From Apostichopus japonicus (lineage: Eukaryota > Echinodermata > Holothuroidea > Aspidochirotida > Stichopodidae), in assembly GCF_037975245.1 (NCBI RefSeq), contig NC_092562.1:6979501-7043500 (forward strand): a stretch of DNA of 64,000 bases, read 5' to 3'. The stretch's first letter is position 1. Each line of letters starts with the position of its first letter. This document shows positions 26,366 through 39,500 of the stretch, piece after piece. The translations under genes were made by a program, and so were the position numbers. The notes under the pieces are model-generated. The model was not told where the DNA came from. It did no database searches and worked only from the letters and a program-made list of their open reading frames with translations.

Positions 26366-29300
26366 CATAAAACATTCATCACTCTTTTACATCACTATTC
26401 ATCTGCTGTACATTCACTCATCTATGGGTTTATTTAAGGAAGCTTAGTTATTTGAAATTTATCACCAACTTGAGTGGTCTTTTTGTTTTCTACCTCTTTT
26501 TTTTACCTTGCAGTATGCACCATGAGAGGTTTTTCTTATCTGGATGTTAGGAAGAATTTATACTTTCTGCTATGCATGATGTTCCCAAGTCCACTAGTAT
26601 ATTGCTAGGGGTGAAGGTCACTATTTTTGAGATAAAGCAACTAGCCTAATGAGGAAATCATCAGTACTTAGCTCTCATTCTTAGTATTTACAAAGGTTTC
26701 ATGATTTCAGATGTCTTCAGTATAGCTCCTCACATGTTAGGAAGTCAAATTATGGTCACTCCTTCCCTCATTCTGTCTATCAGCGAGACAAATGCTTAAT
26801 ATAACACTCATTAGCCTGAATAGCCTCAAAGTACAGCAATTTTGAAACCTATCAGCAAAATCTAAAGTCGAGGCAATTCTAATGTCCTTTCACCTGCACT
26901 TGCATCTACACAAGAATGTTGTTGGCACTTATCTCAAGTATGTGAGTCACTAACTGGTACTTGACATATTTGTATATTACAGTTTTGCATTACAAGTACA
27001 CAAACAATTCTAGACAAATTGTTTTTAATTCATTTATTCTCCACAATTTCTTTTTTATCAGCATAATTGCTGAATACATTTTTCTTGGTTTCTTAAACAT
27101 TAAAGCAAGTGAAACATACATTTCTTTCTTTCTTTTTTTATCAAAATTTGAAAGGTTTCCCCAAGCAGTAACTTGACACTAATGAAAATATGTACATAGG
27201 AATCTTTAAAATAATTTCTCCAAAATTTGACTATTTACAAAAGCATTTGATGCTAAAGTCAGTCTCTTAAATAAATTGTACATCAATGTGGAGATACAGT
27301 TGTACCCCAAGTGATTGGGTTTATCCATACAGAAAGAAGGGCAAGATCCTTTATCCCTTCACATGATGGTACAAGCATCATCAACATACCTTAATACATG
27401 GTGACTGTGTACACAGACCATTCAAGGCTATCCATTACACATGGCATTGACTCTAAACCCTAGCTGTAGTCAAGTGGAACCCTAGAGCCATGATATATTA
27501 CTCAAATATATAATCAGCTGACTAATCAATTTTGCATTGAACATGCTGAAGTATATAATTATTTGCAGTAAAGACAAAACAGGTCTGTTATAGCCTTACT
27601 TAATGACACAACTTGTTACTGTGATACACAAATAGAATTTTTCTCTTCATAACAGTTTGGCCCTGCAGTATGGCTATATTGATTGACTAGTACTTATAAC
27701 ACTGGGTAATCATCTGTAAGAGCCAATAAATGAAGCTGCATTTGAGCAACAATCCCCTTATATGGCATCATTCTTGCCATGTACTATTGCTGGTGTGATT
27801 TTGGAGGACTACTGTAACAGTTCTGGAAAGCAATATATTTCATGTTGGAAATCACCAGAGTATCACAAGGCTAGGAAATTCATTGCAAAATACAGCTTTA
27901 ACAACTCAAAATGCTGCATCATCTTCTCTGATAAGACTTCCATGAACGGTATCCAAGCATACTGCTTCATTTGTCTGTACTAAGTGTTGTATGACATTCC
28001 TGACACTGTATCCTCCGCTCCAACTTGTTAGGAGACTGTAAAACCCCCTGATGCCCCCATTCAATGAATTTATTTATTTCATCTACCAGTCTCTGTCCTC
28101 TCCTTCACCACTTTGTCATCAAAGTAATTCCCCCACTTTTCACCAACAAATAATGAAAATATTAAGAACAAAATTAATGATGTACCTGTTTCAACTTACA
28201 CTACAGACATGCCTTAGGTATTGCATTACATCGTAGCCACATCATGCTCTTTCTTCCTTTGGTCTTAGTAATACTCATTCAAGTGCTTGGTCTCAGGCAC
28301 TTAAATATTGCATCATATAAAAGCCAAAACAGTTAAGTACATACAGTCTCAATTAATATTTTAAATGGATTTACAATAATTACTGTTACGTCAAAGCCAA
28401 CTGCTCTCTTTACACTACATAACTGTTTAAATCTCTTTGGTTTCAGAAATGCTGTATTCATAGCTAATTACCAGTTGGGCGAACTTCTCAGGGCTGCAAT
28501 ATACAACGGTGGCTTTAAAGACAGCAAGTAAAGATCTCATAAAAACACAAAAGTTTCTACGAGCCTGTTCACCTGTTTTCAACTTGGTGGAATTTAACAT
28601 CACCCTTCCTACCTTTGGTTTAAATTTTCCTATTGTTATTCAATTCAGACTGAGTTGCATATACAGAAGGATTGTAATACTTTGAACGAAAGGAAACTGT
28701 AGAAAAAATTAAAGAAAATGTCTCATTGAAAGTAATACTGTAAATTATCAAAAATGAAACGCCCTCTGGTTCCTTCATAGCTGATCAGATACAAAATTAC
28801 TTACTCAATCGTTGTTAGGGTCATGTCTAAACTTTGAAGAAACAACTATTTTCTAATCACCATTACAACATGGAATGGGTGGGTATGTGTTTGAGAATTT
28901 GAAAGCAGAAGACTTATTAATTTTCAAGTGGGAATTAACAGAAGTGTACTCCCATAAACTAAAGAAAATAAATTAATGCTATGGAACAAAATCCTGATTG
29001 TGAAGTAGTCTTTCAGAAGTTCTGTACAGCTCCACTGCAGTAATAGTGTTGGTTGTCAAGCTGCTACTATTACAGTAGTACTATACTACATTCTTTGGAT
29101 CAGGACATTGCAGTACTAGTAAGATCCAGCTGTGAAGAGGCTTGCAATTAAGTGTTAGCTAGCATGACTGATTTAATAAACCTAACAACAATCAAACCCT
29201 GTAATTAAATGATATTTGACACCTCATCTTCAATCTATCAACATCACTAAATGGCTTAGTGTGTAAGGTATAAGGGTGTCCTGCTCTACTAAGGGATAGA

Positions 29301-30246
29301 AGAGTAGTTGAGAGTTCACAGAGCACTACTAGCAAAGTCAAAGCTTTTAATAACAGTACTCAATACAAAATGAACTAGTAATACATTAGACTTACTAAGG
29401 TAAGTATTATGCCTATACCATCCCTGTGTCAGGAAAGGAACTGGTGATGCACATAAATGAGAACAACTTATCTTTGGTCAAAAAAAGATGTGCTACTGAA
29501 AGGAGCATTTATTGCAGCTATCAGTTTGTAAGAACCCAAAACCAAACAAGTTAGAAATACCCCTAATGGAAGTGGATGCAACTACCCATCTATCGATTGG
29601 CCACAATCAACAACCCTCTGGCCCTCCTCATCACCCACAGACATTGGCTGTACAACAGCCACCAAATATTAATACTAACCTTCTCCTTTACCAGCATCTT
29701 TTCTATGCTAACATAATCATCTGATTTGAATACTTTAAGGCATCAGCCATTGCATGAGCACAAAGACACAAACACTCAAATGTGAATTTGATCTAAGGAC
29801 CCACCAGATGGAATGATCAAGAAGATCAGCAAACATATGTTTACCTCTTGGACACACAGAAAGCACAAAAGTATTCTGAGGTGTTTCAGTGAAAGACCAA
29901 TAATGCTTAGGCTAAATTGTCTTTATGGTATGTCATTGCTATAACTTGGTCTATTAGTTGCTCCATGTCAAATGTACACCAGAAGACTTCTGCTCAAGAA
30001 GGCCTTTCACCATAACTACCTTGACCATATTGTACTCGTACTGTGAGAATATCATACTGTGTGGTTCACTGCCATGAAACCAGCAAGTTCCATAACCTGA
30101 TAAAGAGGTGGGAGTGGTTTTCCATCTAAGCCCAGACATAGGTGGCATAGTTTGCTAGCCTAATCTACTGATCAGAAGTTCTATAATAATATTCATGGTA
30201 ATCATCGATGGGAAGTAACAAATCAACTGAGTCAAACACATGACAT

Positions 30247-30252
30247 TTTATT
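30247..30252 (-). terminator. candidate STK11 polyadenylation signal
   Basis: AATAAA on the - strand about 180 nt downstream of the STK11 stop codon. It is the first such hexamer after the stop. The hexamer is common by chance in AT-rich DNA, and other copies lie further downstream, for example near 28070. Confidence 0.35.
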
Positions 30253-30432
30253 GCTTCTAGTCTTTGCACACATGTCAGCATATTCCTGCAGTTGAATTGG
30301 TCTTTTGTACTGCTGGTCATTTTCTTTGTTTCTTGCTCTTAACAGTAGAGCCAACCGTTCCACTACAAAGTATCCTTCTTCATTCCACGCTCTGTCTTTT
30401 CATTTGCTGCCTTTATCTGTCACAATCCAATC

Positions 30433-30551
30433 TTATTGCTGTTTGCAGTTGGCGGGGCTCATGCGCCGCAAACGGCTCATCTTTCTATTTCGTACCATGT
30501 CATCTCCAAGTCCAAATATTGGTCTTTCAACTTGAAGGTGAGATTGCACAT
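30433..30551 (-). CDS. STK11: STK11 exon 9, C-terminus with CAAX box
   Basis: After the acceptor CATTTTCAG it encodes [17 protein letters not shown], then [19 protein letters not shown] and TAA. Human LKB1 ends KIRRLSACKQQ, so the farnesylation cysteine and the RRxS kinase site upstream of it are both kept. The first two bases complete an Asn codon with the last base of exon 8, so the frame closes exactly. It is about 3.9 kb from exon 8, across the 75 bp minisatellite. Confidence 0.93.
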
Positions 30552-33500
30552 CTGAAAATGAAATGTAGATGCAATAATTAAATTATTCTCCACTAGATTA
30601 ATTTACATCTACTGACATACACGATCAATTATGCAAAACAACAACATCTCCTAAAGTCAATCAATGTGCATTGAAATAAACCTGTTGGCCAAAAGTCACT
30701 TTTTTCAGTATTGGGGAGTACCCTACAGACTCAACACACAATCACTTCCTCTTTTGTTCACTTTGTTCACTGATGAGAATTACACATGTATTGTGTGTAA
30801 CATTTAATGAGTCATCTACTTCCTAATGTGGATCAATAGGTCAATCAACATCATGTAACACTGTGAGCTGAGTGCCATGTCTGACATTGGCAAAACTGAG
30901 TTTTCCTTTAGTAAATATGACATATAGTATCAATGCTAACAACTATAAAGGTATCAGAAAAATTGTAAAATTGATTTAAAATGCATACTAAGATCTTGGA
31001 ATGAACTGTAGATCTCAAATTCATGACATCCTTTAGACCTACCATATGTTAATACCATGAAGAAGAACACTGAGCATTTCACAGTAGCCTCATAATGATT
31101 TTGGAAATGGATCTTTCACTAATTGATCAGTATCTACAATATATAAATACCATTCACAGTAGCCTCATAATGATTTTGGAAATGGATCTTTCCACTAATT
31201 GATCAGTATCTACAATATATAAATACCAGTCACAGTAGCCTCATAATGATTTTGGAAATGGATCTTTCCACTAATTGATCAGTATCTACAATATATAAAT
31301 ACCATTCACAGTAGCCTCATAATGATTTTGGAAATGGATCTTTCCACTAATTGATCAGTATCTACAATATATAAATACCATTCACAGTAGCCTCATAATG
31401 ATTTTGGAAATGGATCTTTCCACTAATTGATCAGTATCTACAATATATAAATACCATTCACAGTAGCCTCATAATGATTTTGGAAATGGATCTTTCACTA
31501 ATTGATCAGTATCTACAATATATAAATACCATTCACAGTAGCCTCATAATGATTTTGGAAATGGATCTTTCCACTAATTGATCAGTATCTACAATATATA
31601 AATACCAGTCACAGTAGCCTCATAATGATTTTGGAAATGGATCTTTCACTAATTGATCAGTATCTACAATATATAAATACCATTCACAGTAGCCTCATAA
31701 TGATTTTGGAAATGGATCTTTCACTAATTGATCAGTATCTACAATATATAAATACCATTCACAGTAGCCTCATAATGATTTTGGAAATGGATCTTTCACT
31801 AATTGATCAGTATCTACAATATATAAATAACATTCACAGTAGCCTCATAATGATTTTGGAAATGGATCTTTCACTAATTGATCAGTATCTACAATATATA
31901 AATACCATTCACAGTAGCCTCATAATGATTTTGGAGATGGATCTTTCACTAATTGATCAGTATCTACAATATATAAATACCATTCACAGTAGCCTCATAA
32001 TGATTTTGGAAATGGATCTTTCACTAATTGATCAGTATCTACAATATATAAATACCATTCACAGTAGCCTCATAATGATTTTGGAAATGGATCTTTCCAC
32101 TAATTGATCAGTATCTACAATATATAAATACCATTCACAGTAGCCTCATAATGATTTTGGAAATGAATCTTTCACTAATTGATCAGTATCTACAATATAT
32201 AAATAACATTCACAGTAGCCTCATAATGATTTTGGAAATGGATCTTTCACTAACTAATCAGTATCTACAATATATAAATACCATTCACAGTAGCCTCATA
32301 ATGATTTTGGAAATGGATCTTTCCACTAATTGATCAGTATCTACAATATATAAATACCATTCACAGTAGCCTCATAATGATTTTGGAAATGGATCTTTCA
32401 CTAATTGATCAGTATCTACAATATATAAATACCATTCACAGTAGCCTCATAATGATTTTGGAAATGGATCTTTCCACTAATTGATCAGTATCTACAATAT
32501 ATAAATACCATTCACAGTAGCCTCATAATGATTTTGGAAATGGATCCTTCACTAATTGATCAGTATCTACAATATATAAATACCATTCACAGTAGCCTCA
32601 TAATGATTTTGGAAATGGATCTTTCACTAATTGATCAGTATCTACAATATATAAATACCATTCACAGTAGCCTCATAATGATTTTGGAAATGATCTTTCA
32701 CTAATTGATCAGTATCTACAATATATAAATACCAGTCACAGTAGCCTCATAATGATTTTGGAAATGGATCTTTCACTAATTGATCAGTATCTACAATATA
32801 TAAATACCATTCACAGTAGCCTCATAATGATTTTGGAGATGGATCTTTCACTAATTGATCAGTATCTACAATATATAAATACCATTCACAGTAGCCTCAT
32901 AATGATTTTGGAAATGGATCTTTCACTAATTGATCAGTATCTACAACATATAAATACCATTCACAGTAGCCTCATAATGATTTTGGAGATGGATCTTTCA
33001 CTAATTGATCAGTATCTACAATATATAAATACCATTCACAGTAGCCTCATAATGATTTTGGAAATGGATCTTTCACTAATTGATCAGTATCTACAATATA
33101 TAAATACCATTCACAGTAGCCTCATAATGATTTTGGAGATGGATCTTTCACTAATTGATCAGTATCTACAATATATAAATACCATTCACAGTAGCCTCAT
33201 AATGATTTTGGAAATGGATCTTTCCACTAATTGATCAGTATCTACAATATATAAATACCATTCACAGTAGCCTCATAATGATTTTGGAAATGGATCTTTC
33301 ACTAATTGATCAGTATCTACAATATATAAATACCATTCACAGTAGCCTCATAATGATTTTGGAAATGGATCTTTCACTAATTGATCAGTATCTACAATAT
33401 ATAAATACCATTCACAGTAGCCTCATAATGATTTTGGAAATGGATCTTTCACTAATTGATCAGTATCTACAATATATAAATACCATTCACAGTAGCCTCA

Positions 33501-36500
33501 TAATGATTTTGGAAATGGATCCTTCACTAATTGATCAGTATCTACAATATATAAATAACATTCATGAAGAAAAACACTGAGCATTTCACAGTAGCCTCAC
33601 ATAACCTCATGATTTTGGAGATGGATCTTCAGGAATTTACCAGTATAGATACCATGAAGAAGAACACTGAGCATTTCACAGTAGCCTAGCACACACACGC
33701 ACACACACACACATACACCATCATGAATGCAATGGTTACGATTATCATTGAAACCAAATATGGAGATAAGAGGGTCGACGGTAAAGGGCAGGTGATGGGC
33801 AGGGAAGCATGGCCCTTTGCAAATTGTGAGAAAATGAAATGTCAAATTACAAATTAGTGCAGCAAATACTGCACTACAGAGCTTTTCATGCCTAAACATA
33901 ACCTATACTCAGCTAATCAACATAGGCCTTATCCAGCATATTCGTTAATTCGCGGAATTGGTATTGTTGCCATACCTACGGTGCCGAGAAACATTGTCAC
34001 AAGTCACTAACCACAAGGGTTGCAAAATCGGCGACCCTGGCAGCCTAATTTGATGAAATTAAATTGTGAAAGAGGTATAGAGGGTGTCTTTATTTTAATG
34101 TTTCATAGTAAAAGAACAACCTAGAATATAGGTTGATGTTTTTGAATAATGATATTCTAATCTTCCATAAGTTTTTGAATAATCCGTATGACATAACTGG
34201 TATTACAAATAATTTTTACAAATTCCGATTATGTTCTGATAATTATGCAATAATTGGCCTGATTCCGATTATTGTTTGAACATTAAAGAACACTGAGCAT
34301 TTCACAGTAGCCTCACAAAACCTCAGAAAGATTTTTGAGATGGATCTTTCAGTCTTTGATCAGTAGCCTAGATTTTAAAATGTCACCTAGCTATCTTTTG
34401 AAATACTGTGTTTCTTCAAACTCATAACTTCTTTCAATAGTACCATACTAATTATGCTTACTTTGTTCATCCATATCATCATCATGCAATGCGTCAATTG
34501 GCGGGGCATGTTCTTCAATGATCTGCACCTGTGTCTCTACCTGCATTTCCACCCTGGTCATACCTTCCAGGCCCTCCTCTCCACTTCTTCTTTCAAACTG
34601 GTTTTCATCATCTGATTCTACAGGGTTATACATCGCATCCAAGTATGGTATGACAGTCATAGATCTAAGCTCATCTGAGCTCTCGGGAAGAGGAGGCAAG
34701 GGTACAGCATTGCCAGTATTTTTAGGTTTCCCAACAATCCAGCTGTATGGAATGAAGCAATAGAATGTCATATTCTGGGAAATAAACATGAAACCTCAAA
34801 TGACCCAAATGCAAAACAACTCTGTGAAACAACTCTCTTAGCACCCAACAACTGTTAAAATATTCTTCAGATGTTCCTATATAGCTTCAACCAACATTAC
34901 CTGGTCCTAAATACTGTTAGTGCAAGAACATTTAAATTATGAAATCATCTTGCTGTGAAAAGAAACTGCTCTATCGTACAAAATATAGGAGTGACATCAT
35001 ATGTATATTGTTTACTCGTAAAATATCAGCTGTCCTAGCACCCAACAACTCTTTAAATATTATTTTGATATCCCTCGATTACTTTCAACCAACACATCCT
35101 GTTTCTAAATGAGTGAAAGAACATTTAAATTATGTCGTTTCCATGTTGCTGTGACAAGGAGTAACAGGAGTTTTAATTGTCATCCTAATACACAACTTTT
35201 TGACTTGAGTTTTTAAAATAAGGTTAATACACTCCTGAAAAATGGTGCTTAAAGAAAAATTGAAATTTACACACAGGCCCAAATTGGACCCCCAATTAGG
35301 GCCAGAAGTTAGATTTCTTAAGTTTGCGGGCGCTGTTCGTAAAACATACGTCCGCTTGACTTTTTTTTGGCACTTTTCCAGTACAACTACCACTGGACAA
35401 GGATCCTATGCAAATAAAATCTCAAACATGCCTTTGCTTGTGAATATAGAGCACACTCAAAGTAGGGCCTGAGAAGGCCCCTATCTCATTTTTTGCCGTT
35501 TTAAGTACTTGTTACGAAAAATTGAGACTGTTAATGTTCCTCAAAATTAGCTTAATTCAAAGACTAGTCACATGTCTTCCACAATATCTGCAATATCAGA
35601 CATAAAATACTTTACATTTATGCAAAAGATGCCTCCAAACTTGACACAAATTTAGGGCTCTTAAAATGCTATCTGGATTTGGTTGCTAGACAGGGCCGTA
35701 TCCAAAAATTGTCAGCATTTTTGTTGCCCAATTCATCCTTTCAGACATATAGCAAGACACCATATTAATTTCAGGCGATTCTGAAATGGTCGACGTAGAG
35801 GCCTCTGCTGATTTGACCCATGTGCAACAAAACTTGTTTCTTAAGCACATTTTGAAGCCTGCCCTGATGGATAATATGTATAGTTGAAGATCACTTGAGA
35901 TCTATTTTACACTTGGATCCTTCACTAAACTGAACTGAAAATGTGTTCTATGTTCACCAAAAGAATATCAAAGCATGTTAGAACTTACAGATTAATTGTA
36001 GCTTTAAGTTTTGGAGTTGACATGTCTTCCAGGATTACATACTTTGACATGACCTAATGTGACCTTTGACCTCTATTAATTTTGATAAGGTTCTTGCACT
36101 CACTAAGCTGCTTCTAGATACTTAGTATAAAGTTTTACAAGAATTTACTTTTGAGTAATCCTGTTTACAACATATTCAGATTTTCACCTCTTTTGACCAA
36201 ATCGATCTTTGACCTTTACAGAAAGAAAAGGGTTCTTGTACTCAACAAAATAGATCCACCTACCACGTAAGAAGTTAATCCACCATGGACTTTTTGAATT
36301 GCAGTGTCTGCGAGCAATTGTCACATGCAGTGTTTACAAGCAAGAGTCACAGACACACACCTGCCATCACAATCGCTAGGAATCAAAAAGTTATCACAAA
36401 TACCACAGAATCACTTAACGACAACTTTGGCACCATAAAGCTTAATGCTAAATTCACAATGGTATCATATTGTGTGGAATGTTAGTAAGCTTGCATTGCA

Positions 36501-39500
36501 ACCATGGGAGTATATCCGGGCTATCCTGCTGCAATCTGTACATCAATAGTGAATTTTGTAAACATTTGCATACAGCTCGAAGACGTCTGGCACATGGTAA
36601 AGAATCTGTCACTCACTTGCAGGCTAGAGGTATAACTGTCATTGTTCAGTCAAGTGTGTCAGAAGCTCATTGGTCAGTGCTTACCCAATACTACTTTGGA
36701 TAATCAACATCGTTTAACTTCTTTGCTAGCTATGCTTGGGGTATGAAAATCAATCACAATGTCTCCAATATGTTTTTGCTGACAAATTAAGTCATTTATT
36801 AAAGCAAATTCTATGTAGTACCCAATGACAAAATTTCACATGAATTACCCAACATGTATGTTTGTATATAAATAATGCACATGGTCGTTAAGCATGCATT
36901 ACAATATGGCAATTGAAGTAAAAGTGTCAGACTAAAGATGATCATCTCAAAACATTCTGATTAGCTTTGACCAATAGTGCTTTCATAATGAGAAGGCAAC
37001 ACCTGAACATCTTCTCATATCTTGCTGGATAAATCATGAATTCTACTCACGGATGTCGTTTGATTTCTTGCACCCCTAACCTGTCATCTGGGTCCATCTT
37101 CAACATTCCTGATGGAAAGGAGACAGTTCAAATATTTACATCAGCTCAATTTCATATAACATTGTAACACATAACATTGTAACAAACCTATCATGGGTCG
37201 CACACCATTGATAAGAACCATTTGATGTTGTCTCTGTGTACCAGCAACATAAACTCTCTTCACACTGAATGACCTTTGAAATTATTATTGTAACCAGAAT
37301 GCAAAAATGTATTGTGGTTTCGATGACGTAACATGAACAGTTTTCTTCATGAATCTGACGTAATGTATTGTGAGGGTGTACATATTTACAAGGGTTTAAC
37401 AATTTTGACCTCTGGTGACCTCAAATGACCTTTGCCCTCCACCAAAAGCAATAGGCTTCTTTATACAATGTAATTCTCCTACACCCCAAATATGAGGTCT
37501 GCCCATTATTCCCTTCTTGCGATATCATGTTTATGAGGTTTTCACATTTTACCCCTGGTGACCCCAAATGACCTTTGACCCCAACCAAAAACAATAGGCT
37601 TCTTGTACTCAATACACAACAAAAACTTGTGGAAAATCAGGAATCTCTGGAATTATAATGATGGAATTATCATAATGGATTGGGGGTAGAGCAATTGATC
37701 ATATTGGATAGGCTTATAAGTATACTGAAACCAAACCAAAGTTGAGTATTTTCATGCTCTGGATTTTCTTGCTTATCATCAAGTAAATGTACTTGAAAAC
37801 ATATTTTGCCATGAAGATCTTTGGCAAGCTGGACAATTCCCAGTGTTTGTTGACCAACTTTTTCAATCTTTGCACATCATGGAACTTCCCATGTGTGTAG
37901 ACATTTGCAAGCTTTACAGAGCCGTGTTTCTCTTTGCTAAAATTATATAAAAAACAAATTATTCTAGTGTCATTTCCTTATAACATAAATGGTTTGTATT
38001 TGAAGCATTATGAAAATACAGTGATACTGAACTGAATTCATATAAAATTGAGATTCAGTCAGCCCTGTGACAGATTGTAAATTTGCTTTTCTTGTTGCCT
38101 AGTCCTATGGTTGCATGGTTTGTATTTCACAAATAGAAGAGAGTAAGCTTAGAAGACTTTTGCAGTTACTCATTTACAAACCTGCAAGGAGACTGGCCAG
38201 AAGTGATGGGATATCCTTAGGCATAGTAAAAACACCTGTGCCAATGTTTTCAAATAATCTGTAAATGTTGTCACCTTCAAAAGGAAACTTGCCAGTTGTG
38301 ATATTGAATCTGGAGATAGAAAGGAAACTCATGCTAAAGAAGATGTTAAAGGTTCCAAAACAACATGAAATACCCTAGATGACTGCTTTTTCAAGTAGTG
38401 ACCTAGTTGGGACATAGACCAGACTGGGCCAGTCAGCGTGGAAGGACTGTGCTAAAACATTTACCAAGACCTCTATCCACAGTAGAGCGAGAGTGCAGTC
38501 ATTGTGGAGACACCCATACCCTACAAACAAATAGCCAACTTGAAGCTAAAGCCTGTTAAAATATTAGATACGGTGCTGTGTTCGAACATTTGCAAATGCA
38601 TAGATTAGGCATGTGGGAAAGTGTTAAACTTAGGCCGGACAAAGGTTACATAAAGTGGAGCAAAGTAAATCAGTATATCTAAAATTCACTTACAGTGTGA
38701 TTCCTGAAGACCAAACATCAACTTTGTATCCTGAGAAAGAATCCAATCCATTTGCAATCTCTGGAGGCTGGAATGCTGGAGACCCTTGGCTGGTACGACA
38801 AGTATCGTCTTTAGCAAAGTAATCAAGGCGCTGCAGAACAAAAAATCAGAATATATACAGGGTTGAAGATTACACATCAATGGACAACTACAGAAGTTTG
38901 TACACTCACATGTGACCATGCCCCAATGCCCCAATGCCTAATCTATGGTTTCTTTGTTATAATGATACTTTCCATAAGAAAGCTGTTAGTCAGAGTGAAG
39001 CTGTTAGTCAGAGTGAAAGTGTGTGAGAGTACAGAATCTTAGCAAAAATTATAATAAATTTTTAGAGCCTTCTTTGCCTCAAGTATCAATTTTCCATTCT
39101 TGAAATTCTGTGTTTACAAGCTAGAGCTAAATCCTATATGGTCACACCGACATGAATATTAAGTAAAAGAAAAATGTCGAATCTGACATTATTATCAGGA
39201 AACGTTAAGGAGGAATTCCACATTTTAATTTATCCAAGTCTCACTCAATCAGTAATACAGCATGGCTACAAAGCACTTCAAAACATATCATTATCAGTGT
39301 CACCTAGCATCAACTCGTGCTAAAGTTGTCATCTGTAAGGCTATTGCTAAGATTTGACAACAAGGTTCAGTCACATAAGTTGGTAACTTTGAATGGTTTC
39401 TTGCATAGTCTGTGTTCTGACTTCGGCTTCACATTTGTTGACATGTGGTCATGTTTCCAGGGTAGAAGGGATTTGTTTGCCAGGGATGGGTTACACTTTC

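Noticed and set aside
31625-33580. 160-codon periodic open frames as a repeat protein gene
   Set aside because: The frame is an accident of a 75 bp minisatellite; 76 bp units break it repeatedly and it sits in an STK11 intron.
34518-34763. 81-codon + strand frame
   Set aside because: Antisense shadow of STK11 exon 8.
38686-38934. 82-codon - strand frame overlapping STK11 exon 5
   Set aside because: Different frame from the kinase and spans the exon-intron boundary.
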